This document shows, in pieces, positions 1-8,405 of a stretch of DNA of 64,000 nt. The first letter of the stretch is position 1; each line of letters opens with the position of its first letter. Origin of the DNA: Naumannella cuiyingiana (GTDB lineage Bacteria; Actinomycetota; Actinomycetes; Propionibacteriales; Propionibacteriaceae); NCBI RefSeq assembly GCF_013408305.1, contig NZ_JACBZS010000001.1:1550001-1614000 (forward strand), read 5' to 3'. Made by a program: the position numbers and the translations under genes. The notes beneath the pieces were generated by a model. The model worked only from the letters and a program-made list of their open reading frames with translations. It was not told the origin of the DNA and searched no databases.

Positions 1-317
1 GCGAAGACCGGCGCAAACAGCACCGACAGCAGGTAGGGCAACACGATGCCGACCACCAGCATGACCGCCGCGACGCCGAGCGGGGGATAGTTCAGACCGG
101 CGGTGCTCAGCTCGCGCTGCAGGTAGCGGCCGACGCGGGTCCGCGTGAAGCGGCGATCGGCGCGGGTGAACGGGCTGCCGGGCGCGACCTCGCGTTCCAT
201 CCCCTCCACCACGCCCCGGGCCAGCCGGCGCCGGTCGCGGATCGAGGCCCCGAGCTGGCCCATGCCGACGAAGAACAGCACCGTCGCGACGACCAGCCCG
301 AGGTAGATCAGCGTCAT
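1..317 (-). CDS. tadB: TadB-like pilus inner-membrane protein, 3' part outside window
   Basis: This is the first 105 residues of a minus-strand gene that runs off the window edge. The N-terminus is a hydrophobic segment ([20 protein letters not shown]), followed by a basic cytoplasmic stretch and a second hydrophobic segment near residues 80-100. This is the layout of TadB/TadC proteins with a type II secretion F domain, which form the platform under the TadA ATPase in Tad pili. The ATG overlaps the tadA stop codon (ATGA), so the two are translationally coupled. Naming rests mostly on position directly after tadA; it could be called tadC or a GspF-domain protein. Confidence 0.75.
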   Translation of the reverse strand, partial: MTLIYLGLVVATVLFFVGMGQLGASIRDRRRLARGVVEGMEREVAPGSPFTRADRRFTRTRVGRYLQRELSTAGLNYPPLGVAAVMLVVGIVLPYLLSVLFAPVF

Positions 318-1627
318 CGCAGGGTCTCCCAGCGCTCCGGCAGTGTCTCACCGCCGAGTTCCAGCAACTGCCGCAGGCGCGGCGGCATCGAGAATCGCTC
401 GAACTCGCGCGATGCGCCGTTCCAGCGCAACATCGTCTCGATCTCGTAGTCGCTGCGGCGCTCGGAGACGACGGCGCCGATCTCGGTCACCCGCCTCGTC
501 CCGTCGGCGTGCCTGGTCAACTGGACCACCAGGTGCATGGCGTTGTTCACCTGATCGCGGATGGCGGCGAACGGCACCTCGATGTCGCTCATCGTGGACA
601 GCGTCTCGATCCTCGACAGCGCGTCGAACGGGCTGTTCGCGTGCACCGTGGACAGCGATCCGTCGTGGCCGGTGTTCATCGCCTGCAACATGTCGAGCGC
701 CTCGCCGCCGCGTACCTCGCCGACGATGATCCGGTCCGGGCGCATGCGCAACGCATTGCGAACCAGCTCGCGGATGGTGATCCCGCCGCGGCCGTCGACA
801 TTCGGCGGCCGGGTCTCCAGCCGGATCACGTGCTCCTGGTAGAGCGACAGCTCCGCCGCATCCTCGACGGTGACGATCCGCTCGTGCTCGGGCACGAACT
901 GCGACAGCGCATTCAGCAACGTGGTCTTGCCCGAAGCGGTGCCGCCCGAGACGACCACATTCAGCCGCGCCCGGACGCAGGCCCGCAGCAGTTCCGCGCT
1001 CGCCTCGTCGATCGTGCCGCGGCGGATCAGCTCGTCCAGCCCGTAGGCCTTGGGGAACAGCCGGATGGTGACCGCAGGCCCGTTCAGCGACAGCGGCGGC
1101 AGCACCACGTTGACGCGGGCGCCACGCGGCAGCCGGGCGTCGGCCGGCAGGCGCGCGTCGACCATCGGGCTGGCCTCGTCGACGCGCCGGTTCACGGCCG
1201 AGACGATCCGGTCGATGGTCTGCAGCAACTGGGCCTCGGAGGTGAAACCCGACGGGATCCGTTCCAACCGGCCGTAGCGTTCGACATAGACGGTGTCATG
1301 ACCGTTGATCATGATCTCGGAGATCGAGTCGTCGGCCAGTAGCGGTTCCAGGACCCCGAGCCCAACCGCCTCGTCGACGACCCGGCGGACCAGGATGGCC
1401 CGCTCCCGGGTCGACAAGATCACGCCCTCCCGCGAGATCAGGTGCGCCAGCACCCGCTCCAGTCGGATCCGGCGCTCGTCGCTCGGCATCCGGGAGAGCT
1501 CCTGCAGGTCGACCTCGTCCAACAGAAGTTGCTTGAACCTGGCGACCTGCGCGTCGTCGGCGGCCGAGGTCGAATCGGCCGCCGGCAGGTCCCGGCGCGC
1601 GAAGCCGGTGCTGAACGAGGTCCTCAC
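314..1627 (-). CDS. tadA: TadA/CpaF-type pilus assembly ATPase
   Basis: A 437-residue secretion ATPase of the CpaF/TadA branch of the VirB11/GspE superfamily, which powers Flp pilus assembly at the cytoplasmic face. The N-terminal domain contains the family signature around residues 100-195 ([17 protein letters not shown] and RLPRGARVN). Walker A is GGTASGKTT at about 228-236. The Walker B/Asp-box region is [13 protein letters not shown] at about 299, and the His-box [13 protein letters not shown] is at about 319-331. All catalytic elements are present and the length is normal for the family. It overlaps tadB downstream and the small tadE upstream by four bases each, so it sits in one polycistronic unit. 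Confidence 0.95.
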   Translation of the reverse strand: MRTSFSTGFARRDLPAADSTSAADDAQVARFKQLLLDEVDLQELSRMPSDERRIRLERVLAHLISREGVILSTRERAILVRRVVDEAVGLGVLEPLLADDSISEIMINGHDTVYVERYGRLERIPSGFTSEAQLLQTIDRIVSAVNRRVDEASPMVDARLPADARLPRGARVNVVLPPLSLNGPAVTIRLFPKAYGLDELIRRGTIDEASAELLRACVRARLNVVVSGGTASGKTTLLNALSQFVPEHERIVTVEDAAELSLYQEHVIRLETRPPNVDGRGGITIRELVRNALRMRPDRIIVGEVRGGEALDMLQAMNTGHDGSLSTVHANSPFDALSRIETLSTMSDIEVPFAAIRDQVNNAMHLVVQLTRHADGTRRVTEIGAVVSERRSDYEIETMLRWNGASREFERFSMPPRLRQLLELGGETLPERWETLR

Positions 1628-1953
1628 GGCATCACCACCTCCCGGACGACCCGGCCGTCCACCGCGGGCAGGAAGTGCGGGCCCTCGACCTCGACGCGGA
1701 CACCGGAGTCGGGCCCGAAGGTCTGGACGGCGATCAGCGACACCCCCTGCGGCAGGCTCCGCCGGGCCGCGTCGTGCGGCGAACGGCCGAGCGAATAGGC
1801 ACGCGCGGCATCGCGTGCCGCCTGGTCTGCCGCAAAGCTGGTGTTGACCACGAAGAAGAGCTGCAACAGCATCATCGCGAAGATCATCAACAGCGGCAGC
1901 AGCGCCACGAACTCGACGGATGCGGCGCCCGTCTCCCCCCGCCGTGCCCTCAT
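1624..1953 (-). CDS. tadE: TadE-like minor pseudopilin
   Basis: A 109-residue protein with a short basic N-terminus, the motif TGAASVEFVALLPLL and one transmembrane helix, then an extracytoplasmic part with the ARDAARAYSLG segment typical of TadE. Gly9 followed by Glu at +5 fits the class III prepilin cleavage rule. TadE proteins are minor pseudopilins of the Tad machinery. The start was chosen at 1953 because its ATG overlaps the stop of the upstream CpaE-TadE gene (ATGA). A longer upstream reading in this frame is only an antisense shadow. The ASVEF motif and operon position make the assignment strong. Confidence 0.9.
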   Translation of the reverse strand: MRARRGETGAASVEFVALLPLLMIFAMMLLQLFFVVNTSFAADQAARDAARAYSLGRSPHDAARRSLPQGVSLIAVQTFGPDSGVRVEVEGPHFLPAVDGRVVREVVMP

Positions 1954-3503
1954 CGCGGTTCCTCCTGGACGGTGTGTCTTGTCTCGATGCCGATCTCGCG
2001 CTGCACCCCGGTGCCCAGCAACAGCGGCGAATCCACGCGAACGCTGATCCGATTGCCCGACTGCGTCACCTCGGCGTCGAATCCGGGCGGCAGGGTAGCC
2101 CGGGCCGCGACCTGCGGCGGGCTGTCGCCGACCGAGACCGCCCGGGCGGCGGCACTCGAGGCGACGCCCGACCAGACGAAGGCCATCCCGAGCAGGATCA
2201 TCTGGATGCAGACGACGAGCGCCACCAGCGCGAGCGGAATCAGCGCGGCGGTCTCGAGCGTGATCTGACCGGCATCGTGGGCGCGCCGCCCGGCGGCGAC
2301 CGGCTGCTGGCCCGGGTCGCCGTCTGACGCATCGGCGGCCGATTCCCGGTACGCCCGCACGACGTCCAACTCCTGCCCGATCGCCCGCAGGCTCTTCCAC
2401 CAGCGACCGTTGCGCACCTCGGACGGGGTACGCGTATTGCTCGCCCGCGCCAACCCCTGGTCGAGGTCGGGGATCAGCACCTGCGAACGCTCGCCCAGGA
2501 CAAGCGTGTCGATCGTGTCCTGCTGGATCTCGCTGCGCCGGTCGAACCGGTTGACCACGATCCGCACCTCGCCGGGGTTGACCACCCCGAGGGATTCCCA
2601 CGCGAGCACCTGCCGCCGCGCGGCGCGCAGCGCCGGAACGTCGGCGGTGACCACCTGCTGCACCACATCGGCGGACTGGACGGCCGCGGCCTGGGCCGCC
2701 GTCACCGCCGCTCCAGCGTCGATGATCACCAGGTGATACATCGAGCGCAGTTGCTCCACGATCCGGCGTACCGCCTCGGCGGTGACGTACTCGGTGTCGC
2801 GGATCTCGATCGGCGCGAGCAGCAGGTTCAGACCGGATGCGTGGCTCAGCACCGTATCGGCGACGGCCCGCGGCGAGAGGTCTTCGCTGATCTTGGCCAG
2901 ATCGGCGATGGAGACCCGATGGGCCACGTCGAGGTAGCTCGGCACATCGCCCTTCTCGACGTCGAGATCGACCAGACAGACGCGCATGTCGCGTTCCTGG
3001 GTGGCGATGTCCCAGGCCAGGTGACTGGCGATCACACTGACGCCGACACCGCCCTTCGCCCCGGTGACGGTGACCACGCGGCCCGACCCGCGGCCGGCGG
3101 TGGCCTCCAGCAGCGGCACGCTGCGGCCGGCCCGCGCCCATTCGAGCGCGGTGCCGATCCGCTGTTCGAGCTCCTCCAGACCGAAGGGATTGACCAGTAC
3201 GCCACGGGCGCCCATCTCGATCGCCCGCTGGTAGGCGTCCTGCCCGTGCGAGGAGGTGATCATCAACACCGCCAGCGCGGGATTGCGCATCGTGAGATCG
3301 CGGATCATGGGCAACACCGCCCCCGGACCGATCCGGTCGTGCACGAACAGCAGCGTGGGCTGCTCCCTGGTCAACACCGACGCGAGCTCGTGGGTGGATT
3401 CGGCCACCGAGGCGATCTCGATCGGGGTGTCGATCTGTTCCAGCCGAGAGCGCAGTTCCTGCAACAGGATCTGGTCGGCGACTGCGACCACTGCCTTGGT
3501 CAT
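1950..3503 (-). CDS. CpaE/TadZ-type ATPase fused to a C-terminal TadE-like pseudopilin domain
   Basis: A 517-residue fusion. Residues 1-130 look like a receiver-type domain (Asp56, LLFVHDRIGP), and 140-385 are a MinD/ParA-like ATPase as in CpaE/TadZ, which localises the Tad machine. The P-loop is GAKGGVGVSV, so the usual second lysine of KGGVGKT is replaced by Val, as often seen in CpaE. A linker (about 386-410) leads to DAGQITLETAALIPLAL, a transmembrane helix, and the GVASSAAARAVSVGD segment of TadE proteins. Gly412 with Glu417 at +5 is a class III prepilin cleavage pattern. The predicted topology is ATPase inside, tail outside. The gene overlaps cpaB and tadE by four bases each. The fusion is unusual; CpaE is normally a free cytoplasmic protein. 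Confidence 0.88.
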   Translation of the reverse strand: MTKAVVAVADQILLQELRSRLEQIDTPIEIASVAESTHELASVLTREQPTLLFVHDRIGPGAVLPMIRDLTMRNPALAVLMITSSHGQDAYQRAIEMGARGVLVNPFGLEELEQRIGTALEWARAGRSVPLLEATAGRGSGRVVTVTGAKGGVGVSVIASHLAWDIATQERDMRVCLVDLDVEKGDVPSYLDVAHRVSIADLAKISEDLSPRAVADTVLSHASGLNLLLAPIEIRDTEYVTAEAVRRIVEQLRSMYHLVIIDAGAAVTAAQAAAVQSADVVQQVVTADVPALRAARRQVLAWESLGVVNPGEVRIVVNRFDRRSEIQQDTIDTLVLGERSQVLIPDLDQGLARASNTRTPSEVRNGRWWKSLRAIGQELDVVRAYRESAADASDGDPGQQPVAAGRRAHDAGQITLETAALIPLALVALVVCIQMILLGMAFVWSGVASSAAARAVSVGDSPPQVAARATLPPGFDAEVTQSGNRISVRVDSPLLLGTGVQREIGIETRHTVQEEPR

Positions 3504-4231
3504 CGGTTGCCCTCCTCGCCCTCGGGCACCGCGGTCCCGCCCAGCTCTTCCGCGTCATAGGTCTTCTGCTCAGACGTCCGGTCCTGCGCAACGCCCGGCG
3601 GGAGGCCGACCAGGCGTACCTCCTGGGCGAAGGCGTTGGCGTAGGTGACCGACAGCGCATCGTCGGGCGGCAGGGCGAGCGTCACCGGGATCACGTTCTG
3701 CACGGACCTGGCGTCGGCCGATGGCACCTGCTGTTGGCCCTCGACGGAGACGATGCGCACGTTCTCGACCAGGATGCGAGCCTGCTTGGGCAGGCCCGGC
3801 ACGTCGGCGAAGACGGCGTACACGTCGACCCGGTCGCCGGGCCGCACCCGACCGGCCAGGCCCGTCACCGCGTCGACATTGACCGCGATCTCGCGCTCGG
3901 TGGGATCCAGATTGCTCGGCGGGACCAGTGCATCGAGGCTGACGGTCGAGCCGGCCGTGAGCGGGATCGCCGTCACCCGACCGTCGATCTCCTGGCCCTG
4001 CAGGACGGTGTTCGGCGCGGCCCAGCGCTCCGGGATCTCGACCGGCGTGGTGTTCTCCTGTGACAGCGGAGTGAACGGCTCCAGGTCCTGGGTGACCTGG
4101 TAGACGGTGACCATCGGCCCGACCCGGGAGTTCACATCGCTGACGAACCGGGACACCCCGACGAACACCAAGATCGCCACCAGGCCCGCGAGGATCATCA
4201 GCATGACCCCCCGTCGCTGTCGTGGATTCAC
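3500..4231 (-). CDS. cpaB: CpaB/RcpC-type Flp pilus assembly protein
   Basis: A 243-residue protein with one N-terminal transmembrane helix (about 9-28) and an extracytoplasmic SAF/CpaB region. Within it is QDLEPFTPLSQENTTPVEIP, then ALVPPSNLDPTEREIAVNVD and GRVRPGDRVDVYAVF, the typical AVTGLAGxVRPGDRVDV block of RcpC/CpaB proteins. CpaB proteins act on the outer side of the membrane in Tad pilus biogenesis and may contact peptidoglycan. The start overlaps the upstream gene's stop and the stop overlaps the CpaE-TadE start, placing it within the coupled operon. The length and motifs match the family. Confidence 0.9.
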   Translation of the reverse strand: MNPRQRRGVMLMILAGLVAILVFVGVSRFVSDVNSRVGPMVTVYQVTQDLEPFTPLSQENTTPVEIPERWAAPNTVLQGQEIDGRVTAIPLTAGSTVSLDALVPPSNLDPTEREIAVNVDAVTGLAGRVRPGDRVDVYAVFADVPGLPKQARILVENVRIVSVEGQQQVPSADARSVQNVIPVTLALPPDDALSVTYANAFAQEVRLVGLPPGVAQDRTSEQKTYDAEELGGTAVPEGEEGNR

Positions 4232-5010
4232 CTGGCAACCTCCATCAACTCAGTGCTTCCCGAATCGAACGGGAATCCTTGTCTCGAACGACTCTCGGTC
4301 GGTCGCTGCAGGCAGAACCGGCAGTGCTCGTCGACGATCATCGCCCCGCACACACGGCACCCCGCGCCCTCGGCCGCGGGCCGGACGGCCGCCAGCCCGC
4401 CCAATTGAACCGAACCGCGGGTGCAGTACGGGGCGCCCTGCTCGTCGGGGAAGTCGACCTCGGTCACCGAGAGCCCGCCGAGGGCTTGACGCAACTTCGC
4501 CGGCGGCGCTCCCGCCACGCTCCAGTGCAGCCCGCCCTCCGGCTGCGGCGGCTGCCTGCTCAGCCCCGGCTCGCCGACCGTGGCGAACCAGCCCTGACCG
4601 ACCAGTCCCCCGATCGTCTGCAACGCATTCGGGCGCGGATCGGCGAGGCCGCCGAGCCGCGGGTGCCAGACGACGCTGCGGCTCCGGTCGGACAGATCCT
4701 GGACGATGGCCACCGCCTGTCCGGGGTCGTGCCAGAGCCGGCCGCGGCCGGAGTCGATGGTGACGGCGAACGCCATCAGCCCGAAGGCGTGGTGCGGCAA
4801 CGCGAGGACCGCGCACGCGACTTCGGGCATAGCCGACGCCAACACGTGCTTCTGGCGGGCGGTCTCGATCTCGGCGTACTCGGGAGCGAGGACCAGTACG
4901 TGTCCGCTCGACTGGCGCCGGCGTACCAGGTCGAACAGTGCCGACGGTGCGTCGCCCATCAGCCCCGGTACCGAACCGAAATCCGGGCATCCCTTCACCA
5001 CAACGAGCAT
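4228..5010 (-). CDS. Tad-operon protein of unknown function with C-terminal zinc ribbon
   Basis: A 260-residue protein not recognised as a known Tad component. Residues 1-110 have alternating hydrophobic strands (MLVVVKGCPDFGSV, VLVLAPEYAEIETA, HAFGLMAFAVTID), reminiscent of an alpha/beta fold that might bind a nucleotide, but no P-loop is visible. The C-terminus has a four-cysteine module (CRVCGAMIVDEHCRFC) typical of a small zinc ribbon, followed by a Ser/Arg-rich tail. No signal peptide or transmembrane segment is seen, so it is probably cytoplasmic. Its stop overlaps the cpaB start, so it is co-transcribed and may be the first gene of the pilus operon. A regulatory or adaptor role is only inference. 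Confidence 0.75.
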   Translation of the reverse strand: MLVVVKGCPDFGSVPGLMGDAPSALFDLVRRRQSSGHVLVLAPEYAEIETARQKHVLASAMPEVACAVLALPHHAFGLMAFAVTIDSGRGRLWHDPGQAVAIVQDLSDRSRSVVWHPRLGGLADPRPNALQTIGGLVGQGWFATVGEPGLSRQPPQPEGGLHWSVAGAPPAKLRQALGGLSVTEVDFPDEQGAPYCTRGSVQLGGLAAVRPAAEGAGCRVCGAMIVDEHCRFCLQRPTESRSRQGFPFDSGSTELMEVAR

Positions 5011-5107
5011 CCGGGCCTCTCCCCCATTCGAGCGCTGTTGCGCGATCCCGGCCGGACGGTAGCAGAGCAGCGTGTCGCCCCCTCCCGGCCGGAAGCCGCC
5101 GGTCTCG

Positions 5108-5806
5108 TCAGGCGGACAGGTTCGGCAGGCACAACCACAGGTACGCCCCGATCAGCATCGCGGGCCCGAACGGCATGTGGGAGCGGCGGTCCGAGCGCCG
5201 GGCCACGAGCAGAAACCCGGCAACCAGCCCGCCGACGACGAACCCCGACAACATCCCGAGCGCCGCGACCAGCCAGCCGGACCAGCCGAGCAGGAGACCC
5301 AGCACCCCGGCGAGCTTGACGTCGCCCAGGCCGAGGCCGGAGCGGCCCGCGCCGATCAGCGCCAGCGCCAGGTAGCCGGCAAAGGCGATCGCGCCGCAGG
5401 CGACGCTGCGCACGAGGGCCTCGCCGGCGCCGGACGACCAGGCCGCGGCCGCCAGGCCGGCCAACGCCACGGCGTACCCCGGCAGGACCAGCCGGTCCGG
5501 CAGCCGACGCACCTCGATGTCGATGAAGCCGAGCACCACGAACCACACCACCGCCACCACCAGCAGCCCGGCGACGATCGGCTCGTCGGCGCGCAGCACG
5601 GCGACCGGAACGGACAGCAGCGTGCTGAGGATCGGTACGGCGGCCACCGGGAGCGAGTGGTGCAGTTCGTCATCGTCACGGCGATAGCCGCGCCCGCGCA
5701 GCCAGATCGCGGCGACAATCCCGCCGACGGCGCCGAGGCCGACCAACGCGAGCGTCACAACGGGTGCTGGCACCGGGGCAGCCAAGCACAGGAGCGGGGC
5801 CACCAC
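5108..5806 (-). CDS. A24 prepilin peptidase (TadV/CpaA-like)
   Basis: A 232-residue polytopic membrane protein with about six hydrophobic segments. It has the two catalytic aspartate motifs of A24 leader peptidases: GFIDIEVRRLPD (Asp96) and GLGLGDVKLAG (Asp162). There is no cysteine-rich N-methylation domain, which fits the short CpaA/TadV type used by Tad systems rather than bifunctional PilD. It would cleave the class III prepilin motifs of the TadE-like proteins and of the Flp-like protein at 6487. It lies 97 bp upstream of the zinc-ribbon gene on the same strand, and 25 bp from the divergent lipoprotein gene. The start is one of two adjacent GTG codons. Confidence 0.9.
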   Translation of the reverse strand: MVAPLLCLAAPVPAPVVTLALVGLGAVGGIVAAIWLRGRGYRRDDDELHHSLPVAAVPILSTLLSVPVAVLRADEPIVAGLLVVAVVWFVVLGFIDIEVRRLPDRLVLPGYAVALAGLAAAAWSSGAGEALVRSVACGAIAFAGYLALALIGAGRSGLGLGDVKLAGVLGLLLGWSGWLVAALGMLSGFVVGGLVAGFLLVARRSDRRSHMPFGPAMLIGAYLWLCLPNLSA

Positions 5807-5831
5807 AACGGCGAGTGGCTACGCTGACCAC

Positions 5832-6362
5832 ATGTTCCGACGATCCGCGACCATGATCGCCGCCCTGCTGGCCGCCTGCGCGATGGTGCTGGGCGCGTGC
5901 ACGGCTGCGGACGATCCGGCCTACGTCGAGGACGAGGTCGGCAAGATCAAAGTGGTGCGACCGAGCGCCTGGCAGTCCCCGCTCCAGGTCGAGGCGCCCT
6001 GGACGGTCGGCTATGCACTCGCCCCGGACTCGGTGGAGCAGATCCAGGTGTCGGGCGACTTCGGGGAGTACACCTCCGCCGCCGAGGCGATGGCCTCGCT
6101 GATCGCCCAGGCCCAGGTGTCGCTGGAGGGCTTCGAGATCGTGGAGACCCGCGATGTCGAGCTGAAGGGCGCGACCACCGGCCAGCTCGTCCGCTACACG
6201 ATCGATGATCCCCAGGGCAATCAGGTCTTCGGGACGTGGATCATCGGCGCCGTCTGGCCGTATCCGCAATCGGTGGCGGTGTCGATCCTGACGCCTCGGC
6301 ACGATGCGGAGCTGGAGCGCCGCGTGCTCGACTCGATCGTGGTCTCGCCGACCCGGGAGTGA
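5832..6362 (+). CDS. Secreted lipoprotein, LpqN/PsbP-like
   Basis: A 176-residue protein with a lipoprotein signal peptide: basic MFRRSATM, a hydrophobic core, and the lipobox LGAC with Cys23. The mature part (VRPSAWQSPLQVEAPW, YTSAAEAMASLIAQ, GATTGQLVRYTIDD, RVLDSIVVS) follows the pattern of small actinobacterial lipoproteins related to the PsbP/LpqN fold, whose function is not settled. It is divergent from the prepilin peptidase with only 25 bp between starts and precedes the Flp-like prepilin gene by about 120 bp, so a link to surface pili is possible but unproven. Confidence 0.75.
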   Translation: MFRRSATMIAALLAACAMVLGACTAADDPAYVEDEVGKIKVVRPSAWQSPLQVEAPWTVGYALAPDSVEQIQVSGDFGEYTSAAEAMASLIAQAQVSLEGFEIVETRDVELKGATTGQLVRYTIDDPQGNQVFGTWIIGAVWPYPQSVAVSILTPRHDAELERRVLDSIVVSPTRE

Positions 6363-6486
6363 CCGGTCGCGCGGCACGCGGCAATGGGGCCCGCGATTGG
6401 GCCCGCGGACCTACGGTCGATGACCTGTTCCCCAGTAGCGTTCCGGACGAGTGACGATCAGCGGTAGCGCGCGTGGAGGAATGACT

Positions 6487-7944
6487 GTGGGCATCAGGAG
6501 CGTGGTCTCGGACCGGTGGCAACGGCTGCGCGACGCCGGACGCGAGCGGGGCGCGGGCGCGCTGGAGTACGCCGCGGCGACGGCGCTGGCCGCGGTCATG
6601 GTCGGCTCGGTGGCGCTCACGGCGAACAACGGCCAGATCGGAGCGGTGATCCCCGAGGCCGTGTGCCAGGTGCAGAAGGCAGCGAAGTTCGGCAGTTGCA
6701 CCGCCCCGACACCGACCACTCCGCCGAGCACGAATCCGCCGCTCGATCCGAAGCCGCCGAAGTGCCGGGTCTCCCGGAAATCGGAGAAGGTCACCAGCGT
6801 CGTCAAGATCGGGATCTTCAAGTTCGGCGAGAATGCCGGCTTCGTCGAAACCGTCTACAGCGACGGCACCGTGACGTACACGGTGACCGACGGGGCGACG
6901 ATCGGGCTGGAGACCGGTTTCGGAGGCAAGTTCGACGTCGGCAAGATCAAGGCGGGGGCCAAGGTCGACTTCGGCGGGGGGCTGAAGTTCGACTACGGCA
7001 GCACCTGGACCTTCGCGAACCAGGACGAGGCCGATGCCATGCGTACGCAATTGGACGACTATCTCGCCCAGCAGCAGATGCTGAAGGGCAGGGGCGGCGC
7101 CGGGTACGCGATCTACCTGTCCCTTGCGAACAAGTGGGTCGATCCGCCCAAGCCGCCGAACCAGTCGGTCAGCACCGTGACCCTCGAGGGGGACATCGGC
7201 GCACGCGTCGGCATCGTGCCGCCGTGGGCCAACAAGCCCAAGGAGGGAGACCCGCCTCCGAAGCCGGGCACCAAGCCCAACATCAATCTGGCGAATGGCG
7301 GCCTCAAGTTCGGTGGTTCCGGCAAGTGGACGACCGTGCACGACTCGACCACGGGCAACACCACCTACACCACCAGCGGCGAGGGCTACGGATCGTTCGT
7401 CGGACAGCTCGGTCCGGTCGACGGCGAGGGCCGCGCGCTCTACGGCCAGGACGTGTCGATCACCCGGGACAAGAACGGCAAGGTGGTCAAGATCGAATTC
7501 ACCACCACCCGCGAGTCGAGCCTGAACGGCAAGGGCAAGATCGGCACCGGCAAGGGCAATGCCTCCGGGTCGAAGAAGAGCGCCAACGCCGAGGTCGTGA
7601 CGACCACGCTCAACGTCGAGACCGACGCGCAGCGGGCAGTGGTCGATGACTGGATCAACAACGACGGCCGGCTCAACGACGCCCGACTCAACCCCGATCG
7701 CCCGGACAGCAGCGACCCCTTCCAGATGCTGCTCTACAACAACGCGCAGGTCAGCACCGTGCAGTACAACAACATCACCGATACGACCGGCTTCGCCGCC
7801 GAGGTCAAGCTGGGCCTGACCCTCGGCGTCGACTTCTCCCTCGAGACCGCCACCTCGCGCGCCGTCTCGGCCTCCTATCTCGGGCTGCCGGATGCGGGGG
7901 GTGTTCGGCAGCCCGTCGACAACCCCGAATGCGTGAGCAAGTGA
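6487..7944 (+). CDS. Large secreted protein with Flp-type prepilin N-terminus
   Basis: A 485-residue protein when started at GTG 6487, six bases after a GGAGGA ribosome-binding site; ATG 6481 would touch that site. The N-terminus reads RERGAGALEYAAATALAAVM, and cleavage after Gly22 leaves Glu at +5 and Tyr at +6, the class III prepilin rule. Unlike a Flp pilin of about 60 residues, it continues with a two-cysteine segment (IPEAVCQV...SC), a Pro/Thr linker (about 72-92) and roughly 370 residues rich in short alternating strands and Gly/Lys/Thr. Similar GAxAxEYG-type large proteins occur in other actinobacteria, but I cannot assign a function. No typical small Flp pilin gene is seen in this window. 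Confidence 0.8.
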   Translation: MGIRSVVSDRWQRLRDAGRERGAGALEYAAATALAAVMVGSVALTANNGQIGAVIPEAVCQVQKAAKFGSCTAPTPTTPPSTNPPLDPKPPKCRVSRKSEKVTSVVKIGIFKFGENAGFVETVYSDGTVTYTVTDGATIGLETGFGGKFDVGKIKAGAKVDFGGGLKFDYGSTWTFANQDEADAMRTQLDDYLAQQQMLKGRGGAGYAIYLSLANKWVDPPKPPNQSVSTVTLEGDIGARVGIVPPWANKPKEGDPPPKPGTKPNINLANGGLKFGGSGKWTTVHDSTTGNTTYTTSGEGYGSFVGQLGPVDGEGRALYGQDVSITRDKNGKVVKIEFTTTRESSLNGKGKIGTGKGNASGSKKSANAEVVTTTLNVETDAQRAVVDDWINNDGRLNDARLNPDRPDSSDPFQMLLYNNAQVSTVQYNNITDTTGFAAEVKLGLTLGVDFSLETATSRAVSASYLGLPDAGGVRQPVDNPECVSK

Positions 7945-8405
7945 GCGGGCTCCGGCAGCCGCCGGGCGGCTCGGCGTACCGCACCGCCGAGCCGTCGACC
8001 CGCACGCGTCGGGGGCTGACCTGGCCGATGGCCGTGTGCCGGTTGTTCATCGGCTGCACCGTCGGGCTCTTCCTCGGCGTGGTCGCGAGCGGCCTGATCC
8101 TCGATCTCGCCGACGCCCCGCGCCAGGCGCCGACCTTTTCCGGGGTGGCCATCGCGGCCGCCGGTGGCGCGTTGTCCGGGGCGGCAGCGGCACTGCTGGT
8201 CCCGCGGCGCGGGCCGGCGTGGTTGCTGCCGGCCATCAGCACCGGACTGTGCGCCCTGATCGCGACCTGCTTCATGATGGTGACCGCGTTCCGCGCGCCG
8301 TGGTACGCCCGGCCGGAGCCCCTGGCCTCCATCGGCACCGTGCTGATGATCATCGTCGGGCACGCGGTGGTCTCGGCCCTGGTCTGGCGTACCCGCGGCC
8401 GCTGA
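7929..8405 (+). CDS. Small integral membrane protein, unknown
   Basis: A protein of up to 158 residues with four likely transmembrane segments (about 33-57, 71-88, 99-117 and 133-152) separated by short loops such as VPRRGPAW. No family was recognised. It overlaps the preceding Flp-like gene by 16 bp from ATG 7929. A GTG at 7941 overlapping that gene's stop (GTGA) is an equally good start. The tight linkage suggests co-expression with the prepilin-like protein. Its stop abuts the stop of the convergent VWA gene with no spacer. Confidence 0.7.
   Translation: MREQVSGLRQPPGGSAYRTAEPSTRTRRGLTWPMAVCRLFIGCTVGLFLGVVASGLILDLADAPRQAPTFSGVAIAAAGGALSGAAAALLVPRRGPAWLLPAISTGLCALIATCFMMVTAFRAPWYARPEPLASIGTVLMIIVGHAVVSALVWRTRGR

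Noticed and set aside
1624-3660. A 678-residue reading frame ending in TadE
   Set aside because: Only the last 109 residues are TadE; the rest is out-of-frame translation of the CpaE-TadE gene, and ATG 1953 overlaps the upstream stop.
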